Positions 1 through 7,461 of a stretch of DNA of 10,973 bases are shown here, in pieces. Below the pieces are notes generated by a model. It made no database searches. It had not been told where the DNA came from and was given only the letters and a program-made list of their open reading frames with translations. Made by a program: the position numbers and the translations under genes. The stretch comes from CAISIP01 sp041581405 (GTDB lineage Bacteria; Pseudomonadota; Gammaproteobacteria; Burkholderiales; Burkholderiaceae_C), in contig JBFIDI010000156.1 in NCBI GenBank assembly GCA_041581405.1, positions 1 to 10,973 on the forward strand, read 5' to 3'. Numbering within the stretch: position 1 is the first letter of the stretch; every line of letters begins with the position of its first letter.

Positions 1-1839
1 GACCGTGTCGGCGGCGTCCGCGCGCAGGTCCTGGTGCAACTCGAAACTCGCCAGCCAGCCGGAGGCATCGGCCAGGTGCGTCGAACCGCCGTGCTCGCCC
101 TCCCGGGGCAGATCGCAGAACACGCGGCTGCCCAGCCGCACGGACCGCGCCGGTGTCGTCCCGTCGCACGGCTGCAGCAGCCCCGTCACGCCTTGGCCCG
201 CATGTTCGGTGACGGCATCGGCTCGCCAGGCCGGCGGCTGGCCTGGCTGGCCCGCCGCCCGCACCAGCGCGCGCGCCACCGGATGCAGGGACTGCCGGGC
301 CAGCGCCGCGGCCATGGCCAGCACCTGTTCGCGCGACAGGCCCTCGCGCACGCGTACCGCGCCCAGCCGCAGGCCGTCGCGCGTCAGCGTACCGGTCTTG
401 TCGAACACCACGGTGTCGACCGCCGCCAGCGCCTCGAGGGCCTGCAGGCGGCGCACCAGCACCCCGCCCCGGGCCAGGTTGCCGGCGGCGGCGAGCATGG
501 CGGTCGGCGTGGCCAGCGACAAGGCACACGGACAGGTCACGACCAGCACCGCCACAGCCACCATCAAGGCATGACCCGCACCGGCCGACCACCAGTAGCC
601 CGCTGCCGCCGCCGCGGCCAGCAACACGACGACCAGGAACGGCTTGGCAATACGGTCAGCCAGCTGGGCCAGGCGCGGCTTGGTCGCCGAGGCGCTGCGC
701 ACCAACGCCAGCACCGACGCGAACCGGGTATCGGCACCGGCCTTCTCGACCCGGACCTCGATCACACCGGCCAGGTTGAAGCTGCCGGCGATGACCTGCG
801 CGCCGGCGGCACGGGCCACCGGCTTGGACTCGCCGGTCAGCAAGGCCTGGTCCACCATGGTCGAGCCCTGCGTGATCACGCCATCGGCGGCGATGGCCTC
901 GCCCGGCAACACGCGGATCACGTCGCCGACCACGAGGCGGCGCACGACGACGGGCTCGAACTCGCCGTCGGCACGCCGACGCTGCACCGCATCGGGCATG
1001 CGGTTGACCATCGCCTCCAGCGCACCGGCGGTACGGTCGCGCAGGCGCAGCTCGAGCCAACGCCCCGTCAGCAGGAAAAAGACGAACATCGTCAGCGAGT
1101 CGAAATACACCTCGCGCCCGAAGGCCCCGGCCGGATCGAAGGTGCCGGCCGTGCTGACGGCAAAGGTGATCACCAGGGCGATGGCCACCGGCAGGTCCAT
1201 GCTCACGCGCCGCTGGACCAGGTCGCGCAGCGCCGAGCGGAAGAACGGCCCGCAGGAGAACAGCATCACCGGCAGCGTCAGCACCCACGATGCCCAGCGC
1301 AACAGCCGCTCCGACTCCATGCTCAGGTCGCCGGGCAAGGCGACGTAGGCCGGGTAGGCGTACATCATCACCTGCATCATGCACAGGCCGGCCACCAGCC
1401 AGCGCCACAAGGCGGTGCGGCTTTCCTGCAACCGCGCGGCGCGTGCGCTGGCGTTGTTCGCCGGCAGCGGAACGTAGCCGGCCTTGCGGATCGCGCCCAT
1501 CCAGCCCGAGGGCTTGACGACGTCCGGCGACCAGGACACGGTCGCGCGGCGCGAGGCCGCGCTGACATCGGCACGGACCACGCCGGGCACGGCCCGCAAG
1601 GCCTGCTCGATCGTGACCGCGCAGGCCGCGCAGGTGATGCCGTCGACGACCAGGTTCGACTCGACCAGGCCCGGCGCGTTCGCGCTCGGGCAACTGAAGG
1701 CCTCCCACTCCTGCGGGTCGTCCAGCAACTGCATGGCGTCGAGCGCGTGGTCGCTCGCCTGCCGCGTCCCGGGCACACGGAGATCGGCAAGTGAAACATT
1801 GCCTGTCGGCTCGGGCGTCGCCACAATGGCACTGGACAT
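1..1839 (-). CDS. ccoI: Copper-translocating P1B-type ATPase, CcoI/FixI/CtpA-like (partial, C-terminus off left edge)
   Basis: The first 613 residues of an inner-membrane heavy-metal P-type ATPase are present. In order: a variable N-terminus, a heavy-metal-associated domain at about 62-125 with the metal site GITCAAC (Cys70, Cys73), membrane segments at about 145-265, the actuator loop TGES at 335-338, the TCPCALS metal-channel motif (CPC 436-438), the phosphorylated DKTGT motif (Asp480), and the nucleotide-binding His-Pro at 519-520. The CPC motif and N-terminal CxxC indicate Cu(I) transport. The C-terminal hinge (GDGxND) would lie outside the window. The overall sequence, including the LDDPQEW lead-in, resembles the Burkholderiales ATPase that sits near cbb3 oxidase genes and delivers copper for oxidase assembly. 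The FNR box just upstream fits that role. The ccoI name is an inference, and a CopA-type exporter is the alternative. Start ATG at 1839 is chosen from family alignment; the ribosome site is weak. ATG 1734 is a less likely alternative. Confidence 0.93.
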   Translation of the reverse strand, partial: MSSAIVATPEPTGNVSLADLRVPGTRQASDHALDAMQLLDDPQEWEAFSCPSANAPGLVESNLVVDGITCAACAVTIEQALRAVPGVVRADVSAASRRATVSWSPDVVKPSGWMGAIRKAGYVPLPANNASARAARLQESRTALWRWLVAGLCMMQVMMYAYPAYVALPGDLSMESERLLRWASWVLTLPVMLFSCGPFFRSALRDLVQRRVSMDLPVAIALVITFAVSTAGTFDPAGAFGREVYFDSLTMFVFFLLTGRWLELRLRDRTAGALEAMVNRMPDAVQRRRADGEFEPVVVRRLVVGDVIRVLPGEAIAADGVITQGSTMVDQALLTGESKPVARAAGAQVIAGSFNLAGVIEVRVEKAGADTRFASVLALVRSASATKPRLAQLADRIAKPFLVVVLLAAAAAAGYWWSAGAGHALMVAVAVLVVTCPCALSLATPTAMLAAAGNLARGGVLVRRLQALEALAAVDTVVFDKTGTLTRDGLRLGAVRVREGLSREQVLAMAAALARQSLHPVARALVRAAGQPGQPPAWRADAVTEHAGQGVTGLLQPCDGTTPARSVRLGSRVFCDLPREGEHGGSTHLADASGWLASFELHQDLRADAADTV

Positions 1840-1874
1840 GGGACCCGAGCTTAACCGGGCCATGCCGCTGTGTC

Positions 1875-1888
1875 TTGATCTGCATCAA
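1875..1888. promoter_or_regulatory. FNR/ANR (Crp/Fnr-family) binding site
   Basis: The sequence TTGAT-CTGC-ATCAA is a perfect match to the FNR/ANR consensus TTGAT-N4-ATCAA. It lies in the gap between the divergent ATPase and universal stress protein genes, with its centre at about 1881.5. The -10-like TATTCT at 1910-1915 puts a start point near 1922-1923, so the box would be centred at about -41, the usual class II activation position for FNR. The site is symmetric and also lies about 42 bases before the ATPase start codon. The match is seen directly; regulation by an oxygen-sensing FNR/ANR protein is inferred. Confidence 0.85.
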
Positions 1889-1909
1889 GACGTCAGGGCA
1901 ACACGCGGC

Positions 1910-1915
1910 TATTCT
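1910..1915 (+). promoter_or_regulatory. Candidate -10 element of the universal stress protein promoter
   Basis: TATTCT resembles the sigma-70 -10 hexamer (TATAAT). It sits 21 bases after the end of the FNR box, which replaces the -35 region as expected for an FNR-dependent class II promoter. The implied transcript start near 1922 gives a leader of about 28 bases before ATG 1950. Confidence 0.55.
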
Positions 1916-1949
1916 TCAACCATCAATCAACAACACCCGAGGAGTCAAC

Positions 1950-2393
1950 ATGTACCAGCGAATTCTTGTCGCCACGGACGGATCCAACCTGTCCCGCAAG
2001 GCCGTCTCCAGCGCCATCGCCCTGGCCGGGCTGGCGGGCGCCGAACTCGTGGTGCTCAAGGTCGTCGCGCGTTATCCCATGACCTACTTCGAGGGCGGCA
2101 TGGCGGTCCAGGCCGGCGAAGTGGCACGCATCGAGAAGCAATGGGCCGACGCGGCACAGGCCATCGTCGACGGCGTCAAGAAGACGGCAATGGCCAAGGG
2201 CGTCAAGGCCAAGGGTGTCACCGTCAAGTCCGACCTGGTATCGGAGGCCATCATCGCCACCGCGAAGAAGCAGAAGTGCGACCTGATCGTGATGGCATCG
2301 CACGGCCGGCGCGGCGTCAAGCGGTTGTTGCTGGGCAGCGAAACCCAGCTCGTGCTGACCCACTCGCACATCCCGGTGCTGGTCCTGCGCTGA
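1950..2393 (+). CDS. Universal stress protein, UspA family (single domain)
   Basis: A 147-residue cytoplasmic protein with one complete Usp domain. It opens with the first beta strand YQRILVATDGS (Asp10 at the nucleotide site) and carries the ATP-binding loop ASHG-RRGVKRLLL-GS near residues 122-136, which follows G-2x-G-9x-G(S/T) except that the first Gly is Ala, a common variant. It is therefore probably an ATP-binding member. The start at 1950 is supported by a strong GAGGAG ribosome site at 1939-1944 with a 5-base gap. An in-frame ATG at 1791 would add about 53 residues with no Usp homology and would run through the FNR box, so it is rejected. The gene diverges from the copper ATPase behind the shared FNR site and is probably induced when oxygen is low, as Usp genes often are in bacteria with ANR/DNR regulators. 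The specific function is unknown. Confidence 0.95.
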   Translation: MYQRILVATDGSNLSRKAVSSAIALAGLAGAELVVLKVVARYPMTYFEGGMAVQAGEVARIEKQWADAAQAIVDGVKKTAMAKGVKAKGVTVKSDLVSEAIIATAKKQKCDLIVMASHGRRGVKRLLLGSETQLVLTHSHIPVLVLR

Positions 2394-2407
2394 CCCAGCG
2401 CCTCGCC

Positions 2408-2432
2408 GCTTCGACCCTCGCGTGGTCGAAGC
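2408..2432. terminator. Inverted repeat between convergent genes, candidate bidirectional terminator
   Basis: Perfect 9-base arms GCTTCGACC and GGTCGAAGC flank a 7-base loop. The repeat lies 15 bases after the stop of the universal stress gene and about 27 bases beyond the stop of the convergent matB. There is no run of T on either side, so intrinsic termination is uncertain. A second small hairpin (2453-2467, arms CCCGCC and GGCGGG) overlaps the matB stop codon. Confidence 0.5.
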
Positions 2433-2458
2433 CGGAGCCGGCCTGTCGGCGTCCCGCC

Positions 2459-4027
2459 TCAGGCGGGCGCGAACAGACCCTTGTGTTGTTCGCGCAGCAG
2501 GTTCTTCTGCACCTTGCCCATGGCGTTGCGCGGCAGGTCGTCGACGACGAAGCAGCGCTTGGGCACCTTGAAGTTGGCCAGCCGCCCCTTGAGTTCGGCC
2601 AGCATCGCCGCGCCGTCGAGCGTGGCGCCGGGCCGGGCCGTGACCACGGCCACGCCGACCTCGCCGAAATCGGGATGCGGCACGCCGACCACCGCGCTTT
2701 CGGCCACACCCGCCATGTCGTTGATGAAGGCCTCGACCTCGGCCGGGTAGACGTTGTAGCCACCACTGATGATCAGGTCCTTGCTGCGCCCGACGATGGT
2801 CACGTAACCGTCGGCGTCGATACGCCCGACGTCGCCGGTCTTGAAGAATCCGTCGGCCGTGAACTCCTCCCGTGTCTTTTCGGGCATGCGCCAGTAGCCG
2901 CCGAACACGTTGGGCCCCATGACCTGGATGCCGCCCACCTCCCCCGCCGTCACCGGCTGGCCCGCGTCGTCGCACACGCGCAAGGCCACGCCCGGCAGCG
3001 GGAAACCGACCGTGCCGCCGCGACGCTCGCCCTGCGCCGGATCGTACGGATTGGAGGTCAGCATGATGGTTTCGGACATGCCGTAACGCTCGAGGATGGT
3101 GTGGCCGGTGCGTTGCTGCCACTGCGCAAAGGTGTCCAGCAGCAGGGGCGCGGAGCCCGAGATGAACAGGCGCATCGCGCGGCACTGCTGCGGGTTCAGG
3201 CCCGGGTCGGCCAGCAGCCGGACATACATCGTCGGCACGCCCATGAAGACCGTCGCGCGCGGCAGGTTGGCCACGACCCAGGCCGGATCGAAACGCGACT
3301 GCCACAACAACGGGCTGCCGTTGATCAACGCGCCGTGCAGGGCCACGAACAGGCCGTGCACGTGAAAGATCGGCAACGAATGGATCAGCACGTCACCCCC
3401 GTCGGCAGGTGTGCGCCAGCCCCAGGCGTCGCGCAGCACCAGCGCATTGCTCAGCAGGTTGGCATGGCTGAGCATGGCACCCTTGCTGCGCCCGGTCGTG
3501 CCGCTGGTGTACAGGATCGCCGCCAGGTCGTCGCCGCGGCGCGCAACGGTGGCATGGCGGTCGGAACAGGCACCGGCACGCTCGAGCAGGGAGCCGGTGC
3601 GATCGTCGTCGAGCGTGAACACGTGGCCGGTACCGGCCTTGAACGCGAGCTGGCTGACCCAGCCGAAGTTGCGCCGGCTGCAGACCACGACCGCCGGTTC
3701 GGCGTTGCCGATGAAATATTCCATCTCCGCACTCTGGTAGGCGGTATTGAGCGGCAGGAACACGTGGCCAGCGCGCAGCGTGGCCAGGTACAACATGGCG
3801 GCCTCGACCGACTTGTCGACCTGCACCGCGATCCGCGATGCCGGCGGCAGGTCCAGCCCCTGCAGCAGGTTGGCCATCATCGCGGTGGCGCGGTCCAGGT
3901 CGCGCCAGCTGTAGCACAGGCCGTTGTCCGTCTCGATCGCGATCGCATCGAGATCGGGCGGGAAGGCCTCGCGCAGCGCGTCGAACAGGTTGCGGTCGGA
4001 CAAGGAGGAGATGGCGGCAGGCTTCAT
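2459..4027 (-). CDS. matB: Malonyl-CoA synthetase (malonate-CoA ligase, MatB)
   Basis: A 522-residue cytoplasmic enzyme of the acyl-adenylate-forming (ANL) superfamily that makes malonyl-CoA from malonate, CoA and ATP. Visible motifs: the P-loop YTSGTTGRSKG (173-183), FHVHGL (221-226, typical of MatB-like members), YGMSET (315-320), the TGD aspartate (397-399), the hinge region GRSKDLIISGGYNVYPAE (413-430), and the C-terminal catalytic lysine in NAMGKVQKN (Lys505). The length is full for MatB. It is the last gene of a three-gene operon after malonyl-CoA decarboxylase and a crotonase, 40 bases after the crotonase stop, and that company makes malonate much more likely than a general fatty acid substrate. 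The ATG at 4027 has only a weak ribosome site, so translation may depend partly on the upstream genes. A methylmalonate-accepting variant is possible. Confidence 0.94.
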   Translation of the reverse strand: MKPAAISSLSDRNLFDALREAFPPDLDAIAIETDNGLCYSWRDLDRATAMMANLLQGLDLPPASRIAVQVDKSVEAAMLYLATLRAGHVFLPLNTAYQSAEMEYFIGNAEPAVVVCSRRNFGWVSQLAFKAGTGHVFTLDDDRTGSLLERAGACSDRHATVARRGDDLAAILYTSGTTGRSKGAMLSHANLLSNALVLRDAWGWRTPADGGDVLIHSLPIFHVHGLFVALHGALINGSPLLWQSRFDPAWVVANLPRATVFMGVPTMYVRLLADPGLNPQQCRAMRLFISGSAPLLLDTFAQWQQRTGHTILERYGMSETIMLTSNPYDPAQGERRGGTVGFPLPGVALRVCDDAGQPVTAGEVGGIQVMGPNVFGGYWRMPEKTREEFTADGFFKTGDVGRIDADGYVTIVGRSKDLIISGGYNVYPAEVEAFINDMAGVAESAVVGVPHPDFGEVGVAVVTARPGATLDGAAMLAELKGRLANFKVPKRCFVVDDLPRNAMGKVQKNLLREQHKGLFAPA

Positions 4028-4067
4028 GGCGTGGGATCAGGACGTGTCGATCGGATCGAAGGACGTT

Positions 4068-4892
4068 TCAGAATTGCGGCGTGCGTTTGGCAAGAAAAGC
4101 GGTGATGCCCTCGCGATGCTCGGGCGTGTCGGCGTAGTCGTAGGCCTGTGCCACCAGCGCCTGCAACCGGTCCCGGCGATCGATGCCCCGCGCCGCGCCG
4201 TCGGTGTCGTCGTGCGGGCCCGGTGTCGCATCGCCCTGCAATACGCGCAACATGCGCTTGTGCATGCGGGCGGCCTGCGGCGCCAGCGCCATGATGCGCT
4301 GGTGTGCCTGCGCGACCGCATCGGCCACGTCGGCATCCGGCACGCAGCGGCTGAGAAAACCGAGCTGCAGCATGCGTTGCGCATCGAGCACCCGGGCCTC
4401 CAGCAACACCTCGCGGGTCGCGCTCGCACCGGCGGCGCGCAGCACCAGGTCGAGTTCGCGCGGCGCCATCGGAAAACCCAGGCGGGCGATCGGTGCACCG
4501 AACCGTGCCGACGCGCCGGCAATGCGGATGTCGCAACAACTGGCGATCTCCAGCCCGGCGCCCATGCAGTTGCCGTCGATCTGCGCGAGCACCGGCAGGT
4601 CGCAGTCGAGCATGGCCTGCAAGGCACCCCACACCGTGTTCTCGTGGAAGTCGCGCAGGCGCTGCGCATCGAAACGGAAGGCCGGGTATTCGGCGATATC
4701 GCCGCCGGCGCAGAAATGCCCATGGGCACCGCGCACGACGACGCAACGCAGCGCCGGGTCCCGGGCCACCGAGGCGAAGGCGGCGCGCAACTGCTCCCAC
4801 ATGGCCAGCGACATGGCATTGAAACGCGCACCCTGGCTCAGCGTGACCACGGCCAACGCCCCCTCGGTCTCGAAGCGTACTTCTGCAGGCAC
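4068..4892 (-). CDS. Enoyl-CoA hydratase/isomerase (crotonase) family protein of the malonate operon
   Basis: A 274-residue cytoplasmic protein of the crotonase superfamily. The oxyanion-hole segment HFCAGGDI (59-66) and the second helix segment NCMGAGLEIASCCDIRIA (108-125) are clear. Glu115 matches the first catalytic glutamate of rat enoyl-CoA hydratase (Glu144), but the second (Glu164, in GQPEITLG) is replaced by Ile135 in FGAPIARLG. A normal hydratase reaction is therefore doubtful; decarboxylase, isomerase, thioesterase or hydrolase chemistry is possible in this superfamily. The GTG start at 4892 is where family homology begins, with AAGGA 11 bases upstream; the same frame stays open further upstream, but that stretch overlaps the decarboxylase gene and has no homology. 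It lies 41 bases after the decarboxylase stop and 40 before matB, so it is probably co-transcribed and acts on malonyl-CoA or a related acyl-CoA. Confidence 0.9.
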   Translation of the reverse strand: MPAEVRFETEGALAVVTLSQGARFNAMSLAMWEQLRAAFASVARDPALRCVVVRGAHGHFCAGGDIAEYPAFRFDAQRLRDFHENTVWGALQAMLDCDLPVLAQIDGNCMGAGLEIASCCDIRIAGASARFGAPIARLGFPMAPRELDLVLRAAGASATREVLLEARVLDAQRMLQLGFLSRCVPDADVADAVAQAHQRIMALAPQAARMHKRMLRVLQGDATPGPHDDTDGAARGIDRRDRLQALVAQAYDYADTPEHREGITAFLAKRTPQF

Positions 4893-4933
4893 CGTGCGTG
4901 TCGTCCTTGATGAAGCGCGGTCGTTCGCGGCGC

Positions 4934-6385
4934 CTAGAACGCCAGCGCGTCGAGCGCGCTCGAGGTCGGGATCCTGCCCTGCGCCAGCTGGCTGCGGTAT
5001 TTGTCCAGCCGCTTGAGGTCGTACAGGTAATTCACCATCAGGCCGCAGGACTGCTTGATGCCCTTGGGCGAGCCGTCGGCCATCCAGTTGAGCCGCTCGA
5101 TGCGCGCGCCGTTGCCCAGGTGGAACCGCGCCACCGGATCGACCGAGCGACCACCCTTGCCGGTCTCCAGCAGGTACTGGGCGGCGCATTGCAGCAGCAT
5201 CTTGCGCACGGGCGACTTGTCGTCGAGTTCGGCCGCCGCATCGAAGCCGGCCAGCACCGACTCGCCGGTCAGCGCATCGGGCTCCACGGCCAGTGCCTGG
5301 GCCAGGCGCTGGCGTGCCTTGGCGCCGGCCTTGTCCAGCATTGCGTCGATGTTGCGACCCAGCCACGCGCGCAGGCCCGGAATGGGCGACAGCGTGGCGA
5401 AGGTCTTGAGCCGCGGAAACTCGCCCTGCAAGGCCTCGACGACACGCTTGATCAGCGAATCGCCGAAACTCACGCCGCGCAGTCCGACCTGGGTGTTGCT
5501 GATCGAATAGAAGATCGCCGTCGTGGCCTTGTCCAGGTCCGCGGCCGATGCCGACTCGTCGAGCAGCGGCGCCATGCTGTCGGCCATCTGGTCGAGCAGG
5601 GCCACCTCGACGAAGATCAGCGGCTCGTCGGGCATGTGCGGATGAAAGAAACCGTAGCAACGGCGATCGCTGTCCAGGCGGTTCTTGACGTCGGCCCAGC
5701 TGCGGATCGCGTGCACCGCCTCGTAGCGGATCAGCTTCTCGATCAGCGAGGCCGGCGAATCCCAGCTGATGCGACGCAGTTCGAGAAACGCGACGTCGAA
5801 CCAGTTCGAGAACAGGCTTTCGAGTTCGGCATCGAGCGCCACCAGGCCCTTGTGGGTGCGCAGCAGCGGCAGCAGTTCGGCGCGCAGGTTCACCAGGAAG
5901 CGCATGCCCTGCGCAAACCCGGCAAAACGCTGCAACAGGCGGGTGCGGGGCGACTCCAGCGCCTGGCGCAGCCGGATCTCCGCATGGCCCTGCTCGGACG
6001 TACCCTGGGCGGCCTCGTATTCGGCGCGCGCCGCATGGATCGCCTGCGGGTCATGCGCGAACTTGTCGTTCATCAGGAACATGCAGTCGATCCGTTCGGG
6101 CGCGGAGGCCTTGTCGTACCACTGCGCGATCACGCTGGCCCGGCGCCCCGCCTCGGCCTCGCTGACGCGGCTGTCGACGACGGACTGCAGTTCGCCCAGG
6201 ATGCGCCGCAATTCGCGCGGCGACAAGGCCTCGTCCCCCTTGCGTACGACACCGTCGAGCCGCGCATCGAGCGAACGCGCGGGACCCGGACCGGACGTGG
6301 TCTTGGCCTGTTCGGCTTGCGCCTCGGCCTGCGCCTGCGACATCAGCCGGCTGACCTTGTCCAGAATCCAGTTCGACGTCGTCAT
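4934..6385 (-). CDS. mlycD: Malonyl-CoA decarboxylase (MCD/MatA family)
   Basis: A 483-residue enzyme that converts malonyl-CoA to acetyl-CoA and CO2. It has the two-part MCD layout: an all-helical N-terminal domain (about 55-215) and a GNAT-fold catalytic domain (about 216-470). Family-typical segments include ISNTQVGLRGVSFGD (295-309), TLSPIPGLRAWL (331-342, with Ser333 matching the human catalytic Ser329) and FHLGNGARIERLNWMADGSPKG (421-442, with His422 matching human His423). The start ATG at 6385 is preceded by GGAG 9 bases upstream; an in-frame ATG at 6433 has no ribosome site and adds 16 residues of no family character. It is the first gene of the mlycD-crotonase-matB operon, so with MatB it would turn malonate into acetyl-CoA. 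The alternative symbol is matA. No malonate transporter or MatR-type GntR regulator is seen in the window. Confidence 0.95.
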   Translation of the reverse strand: MTTSNWILDKVSRLMSQAQAEAQAEQAKTTSGPGPARSLDARLDGVVRKGDEALSPRELRRILGELQSVVDSRVSEAEAGRRASVIAQWYDKASAPERIDCMFLMNDKFAHDPQAIHAARAEYEAAQGTSEQGHAEIRLRQALESPRTRLLQRFAGFAQGMRFLVNLRAELLPLLRTHKGLVALDAELESLFSNWFDVAFLELRRISWDSPASLIEKLIRYEAVHAIRSWADVKNRLDSDRRCYGFFHPHMPDEPLIFVEVALLDQMADSMAPLLDESASAADLDKATTAIFYSISNTQVGLRGVSFGDSLIKRVVEALQGEFPRLKTFATLSPIPGLRAWLGRNIDAMLDKAGAKARQRLAQALAVEPDALTGESVLAGFDAAAELDDKSPVRKMLLQCAAQYLLETGKGGRSVDPVARFHLGNGARIERLNWMADGSPKGIKQSCGLMVNYLYDLKRLDKYRSQLAQGRIPTSSALDALAF

Positions 6386-6495
6386 GCTTGCAGGCTCCAG
6401 GTCAGGCTCGGCGCAGGCACGCGGCCGCGACATCGCGACGGGGTTCGGAGCGGGACATCGGTGGTCGTGAGTGGCATGCGCGGTGATGGGGAAGA

Positions 6496-6516
6496 CCGGA
6501 ACGCACAGGGTTCCGG
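6496..6516. promoter_or_regulatory. Perfect inverted repeat upstream of mlycD (operator or lgt terminator)
   Basis: Arms CCGGAAC and GTTCCGG of 7 bases flank a 7-base spacer, in the 201-base gap between the end of lgt (6587) and the start of mlycD (6385). On the minus strand it is followed by the pyrimidine stretch TCTTCCCC, which allows a weak lgt terminator. A -10-like TAGAAT sits just upstream on the same strand (6532-6527), which would instead place the repeat right after the malonate operon's start point, where a repressor could bind. The sequence alone does not decide between these. Confidence 0.45.
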
Positions 6517-6526
6517 CTGATGCCCG

Positions 6527-6532
6527 ATTCTA
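6527..6532 (-). promoter_or_regulatory. Possible -10 element for the malonate operon
   Basis: On the minus strand, TAGAAT matches five of six positions of the -10 consensus. No good -35 hexamer is visible 16-18 bases upstream, as expected only if an activator is used, so this is a weak call. The start point would be near 6520, giving a leader of about 135 bases before mlycD. Confidence 0.3.
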
Positions 6533-6586
6533 GGGACAACGCCCGGCCCCCCGGCAGATGGCCGGCGCCGGCACGGCCGCTGCCGC

Positions 6587-7405
6587 TCAACGCGGCCACT
6601 TCGCGCGGTGCACGCCAGCCCACCACCACAGGCCGGCGCCGGCCAGCACCATCGGAATACACAACCACTGGCCCATGCTCATGCCCAGCGACAACAGGCC
6701 GAGATGCGCATCGGGCTCGCGGAAAAACTCGGCGATGAATCGCAACACGCCGTAACCGACCAGGAAGGCCGCAGCCACGCGTCCGGTTGCGCGCTCCTTG
6801 CGCGCATACAGCCACAACAGCACGAACAGCAACAGGCCTTCGAGCAGGAACTGGTAGACCTGCGACGGATGGCGCGGCAGGTCGCCGGCGCCGCGAAACA
6901 CCATGCCCCAGGGCAGGTCCGGGTCCGCCAGGCGGCCCGGCAACTCGCCATTGATGAAGTTGCCGACGCGCCCCGCGGCCAGGCCGGTCGGCACGCAGGG
7001 CGCGACGAAGTCGGCCACCTGCCAGAACGGCCGGCGGCGCGAATACGCAAACCAGACCATGGCCGCGATGACACCCAGCAGGCCCCCGTGGAAACTCATG
7101 CCGCCCTGCCAGACCGCAAAGACTTCCAGCGGATGCGCCAGGTAATACAGCGGCTTGTAGAACAGGCAATACCCCAGCCGCCCGCCGAGCACGACGCCCA
7201 CCACCCCCAGGAACAGGATGTCCTCCACGTCGCGGCGGCCCCAGCCCCCATCGCCGCGCAGCGACGCAAACGGCTCGTGGCGCAGCCGCAGATGCCCCAG
7301 CAGCATGAACAGGCCAAAGGCCGCCAGGTAGGTCAGGCCGTACCAGTGCACGGCGATCGGGCCCAGTTGCAGGGCGACGGGGTCGATATCGGGATGAATC
7401 AGCAT
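6587..7405 (-). CDS. lgt: Prolipoprotein diacylglyceryl transferase
   Basis: A 272-residue inner-membrane enzyme that moves a diacylglyceryl group from phosphatidylglycerol to the lipobox cysteine of prolipoproteins, the first step of lipoprotein maturation. The sequence has about seven hydrophobic segments, the FHGG motif (His106, matching E. coli His103), the Lgt signature GRVGNFINGELPGR (145-158, Arg146 matching E. coli Arg143), and the conserved EFFREPD segment near the C-terminus (226-232, Arg229). The length is normal for a betaproteobacterial Lgt. ATG 7405 (MLIHP) is chosen because homologues begin this way; an ATG three codons upstream (7414) is possible and neither has a clear ribosome site. 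The LysR gene ends 56 bases upstream on the same strand, with a weak 5-base-arm GC hairpin (7433-7450) between them. Confidence 0.95.
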   Translation of the reverse strand: MLIHPDIDPVALQLGPIAVHWYGLTYLAAFGLFMLLGHLRLRHEPFASLRGDGGWGRRDVEDILFLGVVGVVLGGRLGYCLFYKPLYYLAHPLEVFAVWQGGMSFHGGLLGVIAAMVWFAYSRRRPFWQVADFVAPCVPTGLAAGRVGNFINGELPGRLADPDLPWGMVFRGAGDLPRHPSQVYQFLLEGLLLFVLLWLYARKERATGRVAAAFLVGYGVLRFIAEFFREPDAHLGLLSLGMSMGQWLCIPMVLAGAGLWWWAGVHRAKWPR

Positions 7406-7461
7406 GCGCCGCATTGTGCACGCCGCGCCATGCCCCGCCGCGGGCCGGGGACGGACCGGCG

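Noticed and set aside
34..1794. Long plus-strand open frame of 586 codons opposite the copper ATPase
   Set aside because: It is rich in Arg, His, Gln and Gly with no recognisable domain and lies opposite a gene with all P-type ATPase motifs. Open frames like this are common in very GC-rich coding DNA.
1791..1949. Longer N-terminus for the universal stress protein
   Set aside because: The extra residues have no Usp homology, and translation would run through the FNR box and the promoter. The 1950 start has a strong ribosome site.
1484..4105. Plus-strand open frame of 873 codons across the stress gene and matB
   Set aside because: It overlaps well-supported genes in other frames, crosses the FNR control region and the convergent gap, and has shadow-like composition.
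4893..5660. Upstream extension of the crotonase frame, which would make a 530-residue fusion
   Set aside because: The extra part is low-complexity Arg/Ala/Gly sequence opposite no homology and fully overlaps the decarboxylase gene in another frame.
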